The notes under the pieces were generated by a model, which saw only the letters and a list, made by a program, of their open reading frames with translations, was not told the DNA's origin and ran no database searches. Position numbers and translations under genes: made by a program. A DNA stretch of 64,000 nucleotides from Limnephilus marmoratus (lineage: Eukaryota; Arthropoda; Insecta; Trichoptera; Limnephilidae). Shown here piece by piece: positions 43,254 through 53,007 of the stretch (positions are counted from its first letter, which is position 1; the number at the start of each line of letters is the position of its first letter). The stretch is from positions 11,645,679-11,709,678 of the forward strand of contig OU862933.1 in assembly GCA_917880885.1 (NCBI GenBank), written 5' to 3'.

Positions 43254-44032
43254 TCAACTGCAACCTTTTCATCGTGAATTTTTATCGACGAGCTGACAGA
43301 AGACATTGGGAATGCCCGAAGTTTGCGGGACAACTTGATGTCTGAGAATGTCAAGCCCACTATCGCATTCATTGCCTTTTTTACCAACTCGAACAGCATC
43401 GTAGCACGTTATTGTAGCATCTCCGACGACTAACCTAATCACCCATCACAATAATAATGATTATAAAATGAATTCCATTAATCATCTGTTCGAGAACAAC
43501 TTACGTGCTACCTTGCGTGCAAAAATTAATAAGTAATTTCCCATGAAGAAAAAACCCGTCTTAATAATTTGGTAAGAAAAAACAGCTTTTTCTGAAAATG
43601 ACATTTTACGAAAAAACTTAAAATTGCTGTAAATATTTACTGGTTGGAGGTTTATTTACATATGTATATATATTCTAAAAGGTAATTAAATTATTTACAA
43701 CTTCTTTCGAATGAATTTCTTTCTTGGATGAATATTTTAGACGATATGAAGGAATGTTTGATGAAAAATGTGAGGTAAAATGATTTTTTTCGAAAATATT
43801 GACATTTGTGGAGCGTATAACTCAAAAACGGTTGGGATTTCCAAAATTACGTATAGAATAAAAGTTGTAGATAATTTTATGAGCTTTTACTTATTCTAAA
43901 AAAGTTTTCTTCTGCGACGCACCGTTTTTGAGATATAAACGGAAACCCGAAAATCGGGACCTTCCCCCCCCCCTTCCCCCCCCTAGCTCACCACCTAGAC
44001 GTCAGGACTTTTAGTATGTTCATACCCTAAGC
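43254..44032 (-). repeat. Right arm of the palindromic element
   Basis: Reverse complement of the left arm with scattered single-base differences and a C-run near 43965-43982. High similarity between arms suggests a recent insertion or ongoing correction between arms. Confidence 0.85.
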
Positions 44033-44425
44033 ACCCTTAAGGCCCCGTTCTCCGCACAAAAAAAAACATTTCGGACGATTCGTGAAATTTGCTTTTAACG
44101 CATTCGACAGGAGGTGTATCTGCAGCGCGCGCGCATTATTATTATAAAAGGTCTGGTTTGGAACTTGGCTAATAATTTCATTTCAAACATTCGTTTCCAG
44201 AGAAGTTGATAATATGATTATATTAGATGTAGGGCTGCCACAATTTTAAAATACACATAATATTTATGAAAATATCTGTTATTTTCTCAATGTATTACGT
44301 TAGATTACCTATAAAGTGTAATGTACACTTGAGGTGACCGTTCACACAACAAAGCTATATTATTTATTATAACGGAACTACTATTATCATTGTTTCTCTT
44401 TAATTTCTCTTATCAATATGGGAGA
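44033..44425. other. No recognised features
   Basis: AT-rich, with a GC dinucleotide run near 44127. No gene. Confidence 0.4.
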
Positions 44426-44433
44426 CGGGACGG

Positions 44434-44642
44434 GATGGGTACTGCCGCGCCGCCTCGGAAAACATTTTTTGGATAACCAACACCCCTGCCGTAGGTCACC
44501 CAAGTGGTTTGCCATGTTTGGTGACTTAGCAGGGGTTCCCGGGTTATGGGATGAGGTATCAATTTGGAAGGCGACCATTGCCGCCCGGCAACCATTCATT
44601 GGATAACAGAGGTGCCCGGGTTCATGGGGTGAGGCTTATCTA
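44434..44642 (+). mobile_element. Two family-B 5' fragments in tandem
   Basis: TTTTGGATAACCAACACCCC to GTTCCCGGGTTATGGGATGA, followed at about 44563 by TTGGAAGGCGACCATTGCCG and GGTGCCCGGGTTCATGGGG. Each has the start of family B and lacks the 3' part. Confidence 0.65.
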
Positions 44643-44879
44643 TTTATTGGGTACTACTTTTTTTTTAAAGAAAAGGCGTCATAATTCGTATTCCCGGTTT
44701 ACGAATAACCTGACAATTTGAAAATCTCCTACCAGCATCATAATAAGCGGAAGATGTTGCTTGTACATTGAAAGAGGAATTGAACCCGCGACATCTTGAC
44801 CCGACCCATTTTTCAATTTTCAACTAAGTAAAGTGCACATTTTAAGCATATTTGTTTATAGTCCAGTCAATTTTTAATT

Positions 44880-45225
44880 TGGGAGGTGGGAATGGGTACC
44901 GCCGCCCCGGGAACCTTTATTGGATAACCAATACTTCTGCCATAGGTCACCCCAAGTGGTTCGCTACGTTTGGTTATTTAGCAGGGGTGCCCGGGTTCAT
45001 GGAGTGAGGTTTGTCCAGGTCTTGGAGGCGGATGACCAGTACAAAACTGAACCCGAGATTCCTACCCACCCCTCCAACCCTTTTCCTTCCCAGAACTCTC
45101 CTCTCCTTCCTTTCCTTAAAAAAACCCTCCAAACAGCATCATAGGTGAGCATAAAGATGACATAGGCCCTGAGGGAAATTATGTTCCTCAGGGCCTCCTG
45201 TGTGGAGCTCATGTAAAAAAAAATG
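44880..45225 (+). mobile_element. Family-B repeat with intact 3' stem-loop
   Basis: From GGGAGGTGGGAATGGGTACC through GGTGCCCGGGTTCATGGAG, internal deletion, TTCCTACCCACCCC, to GGCCCTGAGGGAAATTATG / TTCCTCAGGGCCTCCTGTG and a short A-run. The hairpin arms GGCCCTGAGG and CCTCAGGGCC are fully complementary. Confidence 0.8.
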
Positions 45226-45227
45226 AA

Positions 45228-45880
45228 TGGTCCAAAAGTAGGTGTAGAGTGCACCTAAGCGATTCCTTCAGAAACTTGGTCAGGGTGCTTAGGGTGTGAA
45301 CATACTAAAAGCTCTGACGTCTAGGTGGTGAGCTAGGGGAGGGAGGGGGGGGGGAGAAGGTTCCAATTTTTGGATTTACGCTTATATCTCGGAAACGGTG
45401 CATTTCAGAGGATTTTTTTAGAATAAGTGAAAGCTCATAAAATTATCTACAACTTTTATTCTATACGTAATTTTCGAAATCCCAGCCGTTTTTGACTTAC
45501 ACGCTCCACAAATGTAGATATTTTCGAATAAAATCATTTTACCTCACATTTATCATCAAACATTCCTTCATATCGTCTAAAATATTTATCAAAGAAAGAA
45601 ATTTGTTTGAAAGAAGTTGTAAAGAATTTAATTCCCTTTTAGATAATATGTATACATTTGCAAACTAATCTTCAACCAGTAAATATTTACTGGAATTTTA
45701 AGTTTTTTAGTAAATGTCGTCATTTTTTATCTTATTACTGACACACCACTTTTGTTTGAGATTGTGGGACTTGGATTTCATTTATTATTTCATCATTTAG
45801 TTCCTAAAACAATTAGTTTAATGAATCTTCACCAACTTGAACAGCATCTTAGCAAGTTATTGTGGCATCTCCGACGACTC
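45228..45880 (+). mobile_element. Rearranged, diverged derivative of the palindromic element
   Basis: 45281-45716 repeats the outer left arm (GCTTAGGGTGTGAACATAC, CTAGGTGGTGAGCTAGGGG, G-run). 45828-45880 carries the inner arm in the opposite sense (AACTTGAACAGCATCTTAGC, TGTGGCATCTCCGACGACT), with about 110 bp between. The flanking block 45228-45280 (AATGGTCCAAAAGTAGGTGT, CCTAAGCGATTCCTTCAG) is the same that flanks the main element at 40908-40975. Confidence 0.7.
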
Positions 45881-46014
45881 CACTCCACAAAAATTGACAT
45901 TATTTCACTGGTTTGTGGAAAGGGAGGATGTGCATCAAACCACTGACTGAGTTTGGCACAACCTGTTTTTGCCTACATGCACCTTTTCGCTCTTTATTTA
46001 TATCCGGGGGTAAA

Positions 46015-46243
46015 GTGCACAAACTACGGGAGGTAATTCTGCACGACAGTACACGTAAAAAAAGGTACGAAACTTTTTCAAAACGTTCTAAGGTAGTTAC
46101 GGGTAAAAAAGTTTTGTTGTTTGTATGAAAAAAATAATATTCTTCTGTGGAAAAATAATTTTGTATAGGGAAAAAATTGAATTTAGAAAAAAGTTAATTG
46201 TCTTTTTTACATTCACCATCATGTACCTCCCGAAGTTTATGTA
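46015..46243. mobile_element. Possible small inverted-repeat element
   Basis: CACAAACTACGGGAGGTAAT at 46018 faces CATGTACCTCCCGAAGTTTA at 46222. Ends are short and imperfect; no duplication fixed. Confidence 0.35.
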
Positions 46244-46554
46244 GAAATTTATGAAGTGGCAGCCCTAAAAGCTACGAGCGTAAGGAAGGGCGGGCAGGCG
46301 CGTGCATATCAGCAAACTACAGCTTTGCTAGGACTAGTTAACCGATGGAATCTAAATTATTAAACATTTATAAAAAGGTCAAAGTAATTACTTATAACAA
46401 TGTAGTTGGTTTTAGTAAACAAGCGAAACTTTTATTTACTTACATTTACGTAACGCATTTTGGTTTTATTATCCAACGAACATCTAATAATAGGTAGTAA
46501 TAAAATAATACGAATGATGATAATTACATATTTCCTTGTCCGTAACAATTTGGT

Positions 46555-46945
46555 AAGGGTACCGCCGCCCCGGAAACTATTTATTGGATAACCCCAAGTT
46601 GTTCGCTACGTTTGGTGACTTAGCAGGGGTGCCCGGGTTTGGATCTTAGTGGCGGATGTGTCTGCCCACCAGCTGCGTGGTAGGCCAGATCGGGAGAGAC
46701 TGGTTGAGGGAGATCTTGCGACCTCTCAGGCAGAACTCTTTTGGAACATCGCCTTGCACCGCATTGGGAGGGATGGATTCAAAAGTCCGTCACACCCAAA
46801 CCCACTGACCCTCAAATTCCTACCCACCCCTATAACCTTATCCTTTCCTCTCCTTCCTTTCCATTAAAACACCCTCCACACAGCAAATCCAAAGATGACA
46901 TATGCCCTGAGGAAAAAAAATCCTCAGGGCCTATGTGGAGTTACT
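46555..46945 (+). mobile_element. Family-B repeat with stem-loop and open frame
   Basis: Full order of family-B blocks. A plus frame (46649-46867) reads ADVSAHQLRGRPDRERLVEG, the best preserved version of a phrase also seen in other copies. The 3' end is GCCCTGAGGA / TCCTCAGGGC around eight A. Confidence 0.8.
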
Positions 46946-47577
46946 GTAAAAAAACAAGGTAATTTTTTAAAGCAGATTTTTTTTAGCAGCTTGATCCGTA
47001 AAAATGTATTATTATTATGTCCTATAATTTTAATAAATGAGCAAAATAAAAGCTTTTGCATTCAATGGTCATTTAAAAAAAAAACGTAATTTAATTTTAA
47101 AAAACTTGCCCGGGAATTTCAGTTTCCGAAGCATTGGAAATAGATTTATTTCCCAAAGTACGCATTCTGTAAAAAATAAAACAATAACTGTCACCTTTGT
47201 TATATAATACACAAATAAATTGAAAATTTATTTTTATAATAAATATTACATAATAGTAAATAATACGAGTATGTATTATATTAATAAAATTATGATCACA
47301 GGAGATAATGTTTACGCTTAGAAATACGACTTTTTTGTTATTGTCTTACCATTTTCGCAAAACAATATTATTATTTACGTACGTGTACATTAAACAAATC
47401 ATGAAACGTAGGACTACACGTCTGTGTGGCAAGCTGTCTGGACAGCGAATGATGAATATTTGAAAGGCACATAGGTTACACGCACGTTAGATAGAGATGG
47501 CCGGTGAATATTATCTTTAGAATTAAAAAACGTAAGCGCCTGTTGATGAAATATTTAATTAATCACGGTTTATTGAA
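46946..47577. other. AT-rich sequence without recognised features
   Basis: No coding or repeat signal recognised. Confidence 0.4.
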
Positions 47578-47853
47578 AAAAGAGCAAAAATCTCGCGATA
47601 ATTGTCTTTAGTTTTATTTAAAGAAACTCTGTGAATTTTTTCATACATATAACTTGTAAAATAACTGAAACAAACGTGTTAATAATAATTTTTGGAGCAT
47701 ACTTTGTGATTTTTTTCTATCGAGGGAATTTTCTAAAATTTGCGTTTCGGCGCGATAAATGTCTAGATATTATCTTCAAAAATAACATATATTTTTTTAA
47801 GAGCTTAAAAACTTCAAATGTTTAAGGGAGATTTGTAAGAAATCGGTAGAAAT
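47578..47853 (-). repeat. R1 repeat, copy 5 (partial)
   Basis: Plus strand shows AGAGCAAAAATCTCGCGATA, TTTTGGAGCATACTTTG, TTTGCGTTTCGGCGCG and TAAGAAATCGGTAGAAATTG. It ends at a block (47856-47938) that is the inverted copy of 40897-40974. Confidence 0.6.
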
Positions 47854-47855
47854 TG

Positions 47856-47938
47856 GGAGAACCGAGTCTTAACAAGTCCTGAAAAAATCGCTTAGGTTCC
47901 TGCTCACGCACTCTACAACTTCTTCCTTTACTGGACTA
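47856..47938 (-). repeat. Inverted copy of the flank of the palindromic element
   Basis: GTCCTGAAAAAATCGCTTAG, GTTCCTGCTCACGCACTCTA and TACTGGACTAAAATAG are the reverse complement of 40897-40974. Either a dispersed host repeat or the outer end of a larger composite. Confidence 0.6.
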
Positions 47939-48106
47939 AAATAGTAATACGATAGAGAATAAAAGAGGCATATTAATGATAATTTTTCTTCTTTAGAAAT
48001 ACATTTTTTTTTATTATTAATATGTTAAAAGAAATATAATATTTCGCTTTTTAACGTAAATACAGAGCATATAAAGTATAGTAGTACAAGTATGGTGGTA
48101 ACATTT

Positions 48107-48905
48107 TTAATTTTGTTCCAACATCTTAAGTTTAAATAGCGTTTTTATATTCTTTTCCGTTTTTAGGTTATCTGGAAGGAGATTATATATGTGAACTCCC
48201 TTGCGGCCAATACTTTTCTTGCCACTTTCAGTCTTGACAGTATTTGTGTACAATTTATTGTGTTGTCTAGTATAATGTTCGTGTACTTGTGATATTTTTA
48301 TAAGTGTTGTGTTTGTGTGTATAAGTCCATTTTGTATTTTATAGATTAAAGTTCTATGCCCACTACACCGTTCCATACCATGACCGTACTATAAAACGTA
48401 TCAGACACGAAATAAACACGCTACGCCCTACTATGCCCACTAGAACGTGCTAACACCGTATTATACCCGTACGTAACGGGTAGAGTGACCGTATGATAAC
48501 CGTACACACCGCGGTTAGTGTCCGTACCACCCCCGTTCAAATGTCTGTCTACCGCTGACGCACGTCTCACAGAACTGAACACAAATTACGAACTGACGGA
48601 GTGGCAACGCGGTTAGAACGGGGATCATCCGCGTATGATCCCCGTTCTAACACCGTCGCGTGCCATGCATAGAGCGGACCGGCACCTGCAAAATATTGTC
48701 ATCGAGAATTCGCCGTCAGTCCGGTCATGGTGCGTGACGGTGTTGGTCGGTGACGCGACGGGGTAGTGGGCAGCGTTTCATACTGATCGATACAAAGAAT
48801 ATTTTTTTGCATGCGCCGCTACGGTTACGGTCATGGTATGGAACGGTGTAGTGGGCATAGACCTTAAAAGACATGTTATATTCGTACAATATTCTTATTT
48901 TCAAA
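48107..48905 (-). pseudogene. LINE ORF2 C-terminus interrupted by a MITE
   Basis: Minus frame 48356-48107 reads RTLIYKIQNGLIHTN, HEHYTRQHNKLYTNTVKTES, GKKSIGRKGVHIYNLLP and LKMLEQN. H..HYTR..NKLY..V.TE.GKKSI...G..IYN.LP is the standard end of a class of insect LINE proteins. Upstream coding (YEYNMSFKV, from about 48900) lies on the far side of the MITE at 48357-48861, in a plausible continuous reading. Confidence 0.7.
48357..48861. mobile_element. MITE, about 505 bp, with central palindrome
   Basis: Ends TGCCCACTACACCGTTCCAT then ACCATGACCGTA (left) and the exact mirror on the right, a perfect inverted repeat of over 30 bp. TA borders both ends. The middle holds a near-perfect palindrome, GGTTAGAACGGGGATCAT / ATGATCCCCGTTCTAAC (about 48611-48653), and many CCGTA motifs. 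No coding sequence; Tc1/mariner-type duplication is possible. Confidence 0.85.
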
Positions 48906-49293
48906 AGGTTCATTTCCTGGTATAGTTTTTTGTGGGAGTGTCTGGGTTATAGTTAAAGAGTTTTTTAATAACTTAAATATGTCTTCATTTAAATATTATA
49001 ATCTGGATTACAATGTAACCAAATGAACTCCCTTTAGGTATGTTTATACGAAATTCTTGAATCGAATTAAATTGTATGTAGGTAGGTTCCACGATTCCAC
49101 GATCACGGCTTCCACGATTATGCATGCACCATATTTATTAATAAACTTTTTCATCCATAAGCAAATGCTTCTAATGGAAGAGTGATATAAATACCAATAT
49201 TGTTTCTTCTCGCATTAACGAATAAATAAAATCAGAGAAATTATCGTTATTCTCATCATTAGTGATTCCAGTTCCCATTAACTAGCTAAAAGG
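48906..49293. other. AT-rich sequence without recognised features
   Basis: No coding or repeat signal recognised. Confidence 0.4.
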
Positions 49294-49297
49294 TTAA

Positions 49298-50263
49298 CCC
49301 TTAACCGGAATCGAGGGTCCATTTGAATCCGACAAAAACAAAAAAACTGTTTATTTTTTAAACGCGCGCAGTTACACTTTTGCGCGCCAATCTAATCTCA
49401 TTACGTCGCGAGTCGCGGCGGGCGCCAGACGCGTGGTGCTTACAATTTACTGGAAGTGGAGTTAATTAAGTCACGATTCCAAGTACGTAACTTTTATTAT
49501 AGATGAAAACAGTGGAAAACCGGAAATAATTCTATTTTACAATAGTGCAAAAGGAGGTGTTGATGCACTAGATCAAAAATGCGCTAAATATTCAGTTTCC
49601 AGAAGAACCCAGCGATGGCCATGCGTAAATTTTGCAGCGATTTTGAATATTGCAAGTGCAAATGGATTTGTTTTATGGAAGGCATCCAATAATGAATAAG
49701 GCATCAATAATAATAAAAAGAGGAAGACGTTATTTATGTGGTCCTAAGACTGACAATAAACAATCACAGAAGTGTGAAAAATGCTGCAACTATATATGTA
49801 AGTTTCACGTACAAAAAAGGATATTGTATACCAAGTGCCTTACATAAAATGATAAAAAGACTGAGATTTTTTAAATTTTTTCATATCTCACCATTTTTTT
49901 TGTTTTTGAATGATCTCATAAAGAATGTTTGTTTTTGTTAATGGGAAGAGACGTAAAACCCTACACTTTGATTTGTTTTTTAAGTTTTTTTTTGTTATTA
50001 TAATTTTACATGTCAAAAAAAAGACTGATAAAAACTTGTGCTAAACTTTGTTCCTTAGAAGATAAGCCAAAAAGATGTATAATTTAAAAATGTTGATTAA
50101 TAAAACTACCTTACATACTACAAACAACTAGTTTCAATACATCTATAATCCATTTAATGGTTAATAACGTCTATATTACAAAAAAAACTTTATTTTAATT
50201 AGCGGGTCTATTTGGACCCGCGATTCCAGTAACGTTGATCGAAATAGCGATTCCGGTTAAGGG
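49298..50263 (+). mobile_element. piggyBac element, internally deleted, exact ends
   Basis: Perfect 16-bp inverted repeats CCCTTAACCGGAATCG at 49298-49313 and 50248-50263, flanked by TTAA at 49294-49297 and 50264-50267. Subterminal GGGTCC motifs occur on both sides, with a hairpin GCGGGTCTATTTGGACCCGC near 50201. Only 966 bp remain, against over 2 kb for an active element. Confidence 0.93.
49499..49846 (+). pseudogene. piggyBac transposase C-terminal remnant
   Basis: From 49499 the frame reads IDENSGKPEIILFYNSAKGG, VDALDQKCAKYSVSRRTQRW and PCVNFAAILNIASANGF, ending at a stop near 49700. This is the stretch of the DDE domain with the last catalytic Asp (GGVDALD) of piggyBac transposases. A second frame, 49650-49846, carries the Cys-rich tail: RRYLCGP, KCEKCCNYICKFH and YTKC. 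The two frames differ, so a frameshift lies between. The N-terminal two thirds is deleted. The transposase would cut at TTAA sites in the nucleus. Confidence 0.9.
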
Positions 50264-50985
50264 TTAAGCTACGGTTATAATTTATAATCCACCCAACTAT
50301 CACCACACTCCCTCCATCTTTCTACACATTGTACAACTCGACTTATTAAATAAATATCTTATTTCTAATGTATTATCCGCATAAAGGATAAAAGTCACGT
50401 TTTAGCCAGTTTCAGATCATAAGTCACTCCTTAGGTCGTTAATTTTTCTGCGATCTTAGTCGAGCATCTTTTTGTCCGGTTGAAAGAGAGCAGAGGACAC
50501 GCTACGGTGGCTATAATGGGGCCTTGTATGCCTACAGAATACAGCCTTCACCGCTACTACGGCCGCTAAGGGTAGTTCTACAGGAAGTGGGAATGGGGCA
50601 AAATGCTTTTATTTCCAGAAAAAAATGCCGCGAAGCCTTTGAAAAGCGACTTAGGCAGGATTTTCAAATGAAGTTGGCGTTTTTTTGTCGTTGTTTTTTA
50701 AATATATAAATTCAGAAAATTGAAACTAAGGAAAAAATAAAAGAAGAAAAGATAACACTAATAGATCTAAACGAAAATATGAAAAAGAACATGGCAAAGA
50801 AAAATAAAAAGCTAACGGTCGAAGCTAATTGATAGGAATAACTTTCAAAAGTTATCATAAAAGAGAGTTATTCAAATAAAAAATTAAAGAAAAATATGAT
50901 TATAACGCGTGTTAAAAATTTGTAATTATACCAATAAGTATATTTGTATTCCTTTAAGATGACAATATACCCCAAAATATATTCA
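50264..50985. other. No gene; short foldback-tail fragment
   Basis: At 50745-50825 GATAACACTAATAGATCTAA, CGAAAATATGAAAAAGAAC and GCTAACGGTCGAAGC resemble the outer part of the second-type tRNA-like foldback (61565). The 61-codon frame at 50524 is not supported. Confidence 0.4.
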
Positions 50986-50987
50986 GA

Positions 50988-51195
50988 ATCTTAACGACGT
51001 AAGTAAAGAAACCGTGTATACAAATTGCGACTCGCGACCCGTGCTCTGGACGAACCTACTGTCGAATTTGCCGTATCAAAGAAAAGAGGAAGAAGATAAA
51101 TAATGTGGGAATCTTAACGACGTAAGCGTGTAAACAAATATACGTCGCGGCACGGCGTATTGCACGAACGTACGGTCGAATTAACCCTAGCAGGC
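50988..51195 (+). repeat. Imperfect tandem duplication, unit about 120 bp
   Basis: AATCTTAACGACGTAAG starts two units (about 50988 and 51110). Each continues with a TATAC/AAACAAAT part, a CG-rich part, then GAACSTACKGTCGAATT. Confidence 0.6.
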
Positions 51196-52589
51196 CTGGA
51201 GATTCGACCTTTCTGCAGCGTTGATTTTAATTAATTCTAATTAATGTAAACACATGTTGTCCTCCCGAAATTATTAATTAATCGTCTAGAAAAATAAAAT
51301 CTGGTGTTTACCGTAAACTTTATAGTTGAAAAACGGGTTATATTGTTTTCAAATCGTTCTACGTAAAATATATTAATGGTAAGGTACTGTTTTTATTAAT
51401 CTAGTATATAAATAATTCGCATTTCTTGTGCGGCATGGAAATAAAAAAGTTATTTTAGTTTCGGATTCGCCGGAAATGATTAAAATGTAAGTTTTAAGCG
51501 TACAAAAATTATTAGGATTGTGTACCGCCTTAATTGCTAAGGTTTTCTCTGTCTCAAAAGGCGTTTTAAACATTTAAGCACGTCAGATGTGGTCGATGTA
51601 AGTACAAATTTTATGTAAACTAAATTTACAATTATGAATTGTGATCTATAAGCAAGGCGGTAATGACAGTAGGTATCTACTACTTTGAAACTAAGGTGCA
51701 TACATACTATTTTTCTAACCTTCCTTTACTCGCGCATTGGTCTCTCAGACCCACAAATCAATATTCGTCGTTGTCTCAAAAATGTGACTATGAGGTTTTT
51801 AGTAGCTTCGTAATTTGTTCTTAGGCATTGTTTACTGCGGCGCGCATTGGTGATGAGTGGACGTGTGACACTTATTTAATGTTATCGATATTTTAGGTAA
51901 GTAACAATTACTACCCGAAAATCATGTTAATGATTATTTCTAATTTTTATAATATTTTATTATTCTTGATACTTTCATTTATGAGATTCCAGAGTTTCTT
52001 TTAGTTAGCACGTGAAAAAGTTTATTTTTGTTGTTAAAGTTATAGTTACAAGAATAAAGCAAAAGTTCAGTTTTTTATACCCCCTTCTCTATAATAAATA
52101 CCAATAATGCTTAAAAAGTATTCAATTAAAATAATACAGACGAGATGAAATCTCGGTCTGAGACACCGTGCACGAGTATACGTGTTATGCCGTTGGGTGA
52201 GAGTACACGAAGGTTAATTAATAGCTTAAAATAATGATCCATCCAACCAAAATAAAAGTTCTAAGCCTGCAACCTTGGTCCTTACCGCTTTATCATCGAG
52301 GTAAAAATGTTAAAAATTAGGTCCATTTTAATGCCGGAATCCAACTAATTTTGTTTGTTAAAGTCTGTCTGTGCGTAATTCGAACTCTAGTTCAATGAAC
52401 TCTGATTTCTTTTGAATTTAAGTGTCGTTTTCAAAATTGGATCTGATATGATCGGAATTCTGATAAGCGATAAAGTACCTACGTACATACTTATATATTT
52501 ATTTGTACAGCGTCGTTGGGTGATTTTTCACAAAAATGGCATTATAAAAATCATCCCTTTATCGTTATTATTTTTAAATGATGCATTTG
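51196..52589. other. No gene recognised
   Basis: AT-rich sequence with small frames lacking family resemblance. Confidence 0.4.
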
Positions 52590-52664
52590 ACGACCTCCGT
52601 AGTCCAGTGGCTAAAACTCTTGACTCACATTCCGGAGGTCGCGGGTTCGAACCCGGCATGCGCA
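52590..52664 (+). ncRNA. tRNA-like head of SINE-A (pol III promoter)
   Basis: Box A-like GTAGTCCAGTGGCTAAAAC and exact box B GGTTCGAACC, with CGCGG/CCGGC flanks forming a weak T arm. Acts as internal RNA polymerase III promoter in SINEs; not a functional tRNA. Confidence 0.75.
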
Positions 52665-53007
52665 AATAAATTTTATTTGATTAATTTGTGTTATTTCACA
52701 ATTAATTCATTTAAAATAATATATAGTATATTTGCGGCATGTTCCAGAGTGGAAGATACTATTAGTATCGCCCTGGTGTAAGACCACCATTCAGAATTGA
52801 AACGTTGCTTGAAAATGGCTTTAGCCGTGTTTAGTGACCAGATCTGAATAGCCAGGTACTTCCCAACCTTCCTCTTCCCCACCTCCTTCCCCTCTCCAAT
52901 ACATTCAGCCTCACAACATACCCCAATTGGGGATGCCATAGTCTCACTGGCTCCAGACGGGAGCAGTTGAGATTCTTGTGCGGTATACACTGTAAAAAAA
53001 AAAAAAA
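52590..53007 (+). mobile_element. SINE-A, best full-length copy
   Basis: Head: CGACCTCCGTAGTCCAGTGG, GGAGGTCGCGGGTTCGAACC (perfect box B). Body: AATTTGTGTTATTTCACAAT, GGCATGTTCCAGAGTGGAAG, TAGTATCGCCCTGGTGTAAG, GAATTGAAACGTTGCTTGAA, pyrimidine-rich block, CCCAATTGGGGATGCCATAG, GACGGGAGCAG. It ends with a run of 13 A. Used as the reference for the other copies. Confidence 0.9.

Larger units (their letters stand above)
40981..44032. mobile_element. Palindromic DNA transposon, about 3.05 kb with arms near 0.8 kb (Academ-like by inference)
   Basis: The arm at 40981-41765 (from GCTTAGGGTGTGAACATAC through ACGTCTAGGTGGTGAGCTAG, a G-run, and on to ATGAAAAGGTTGCAGTTGA) returns almost perfectly as reverse complement at 43254-44032. 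The enclosed 1.5 kb carries, on the minus strand, a broken gene for an XPG/FEN-like nuclease with a Cys-rich tail. Academ transposons are known to encode an XPG-type nuclease and a Cys-rich finger, which suggests this class; a new group is possible. No target duplication could be fixed: the left flank (GCAT) and right flank (ACCC) differ. Confidence 0.8.
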
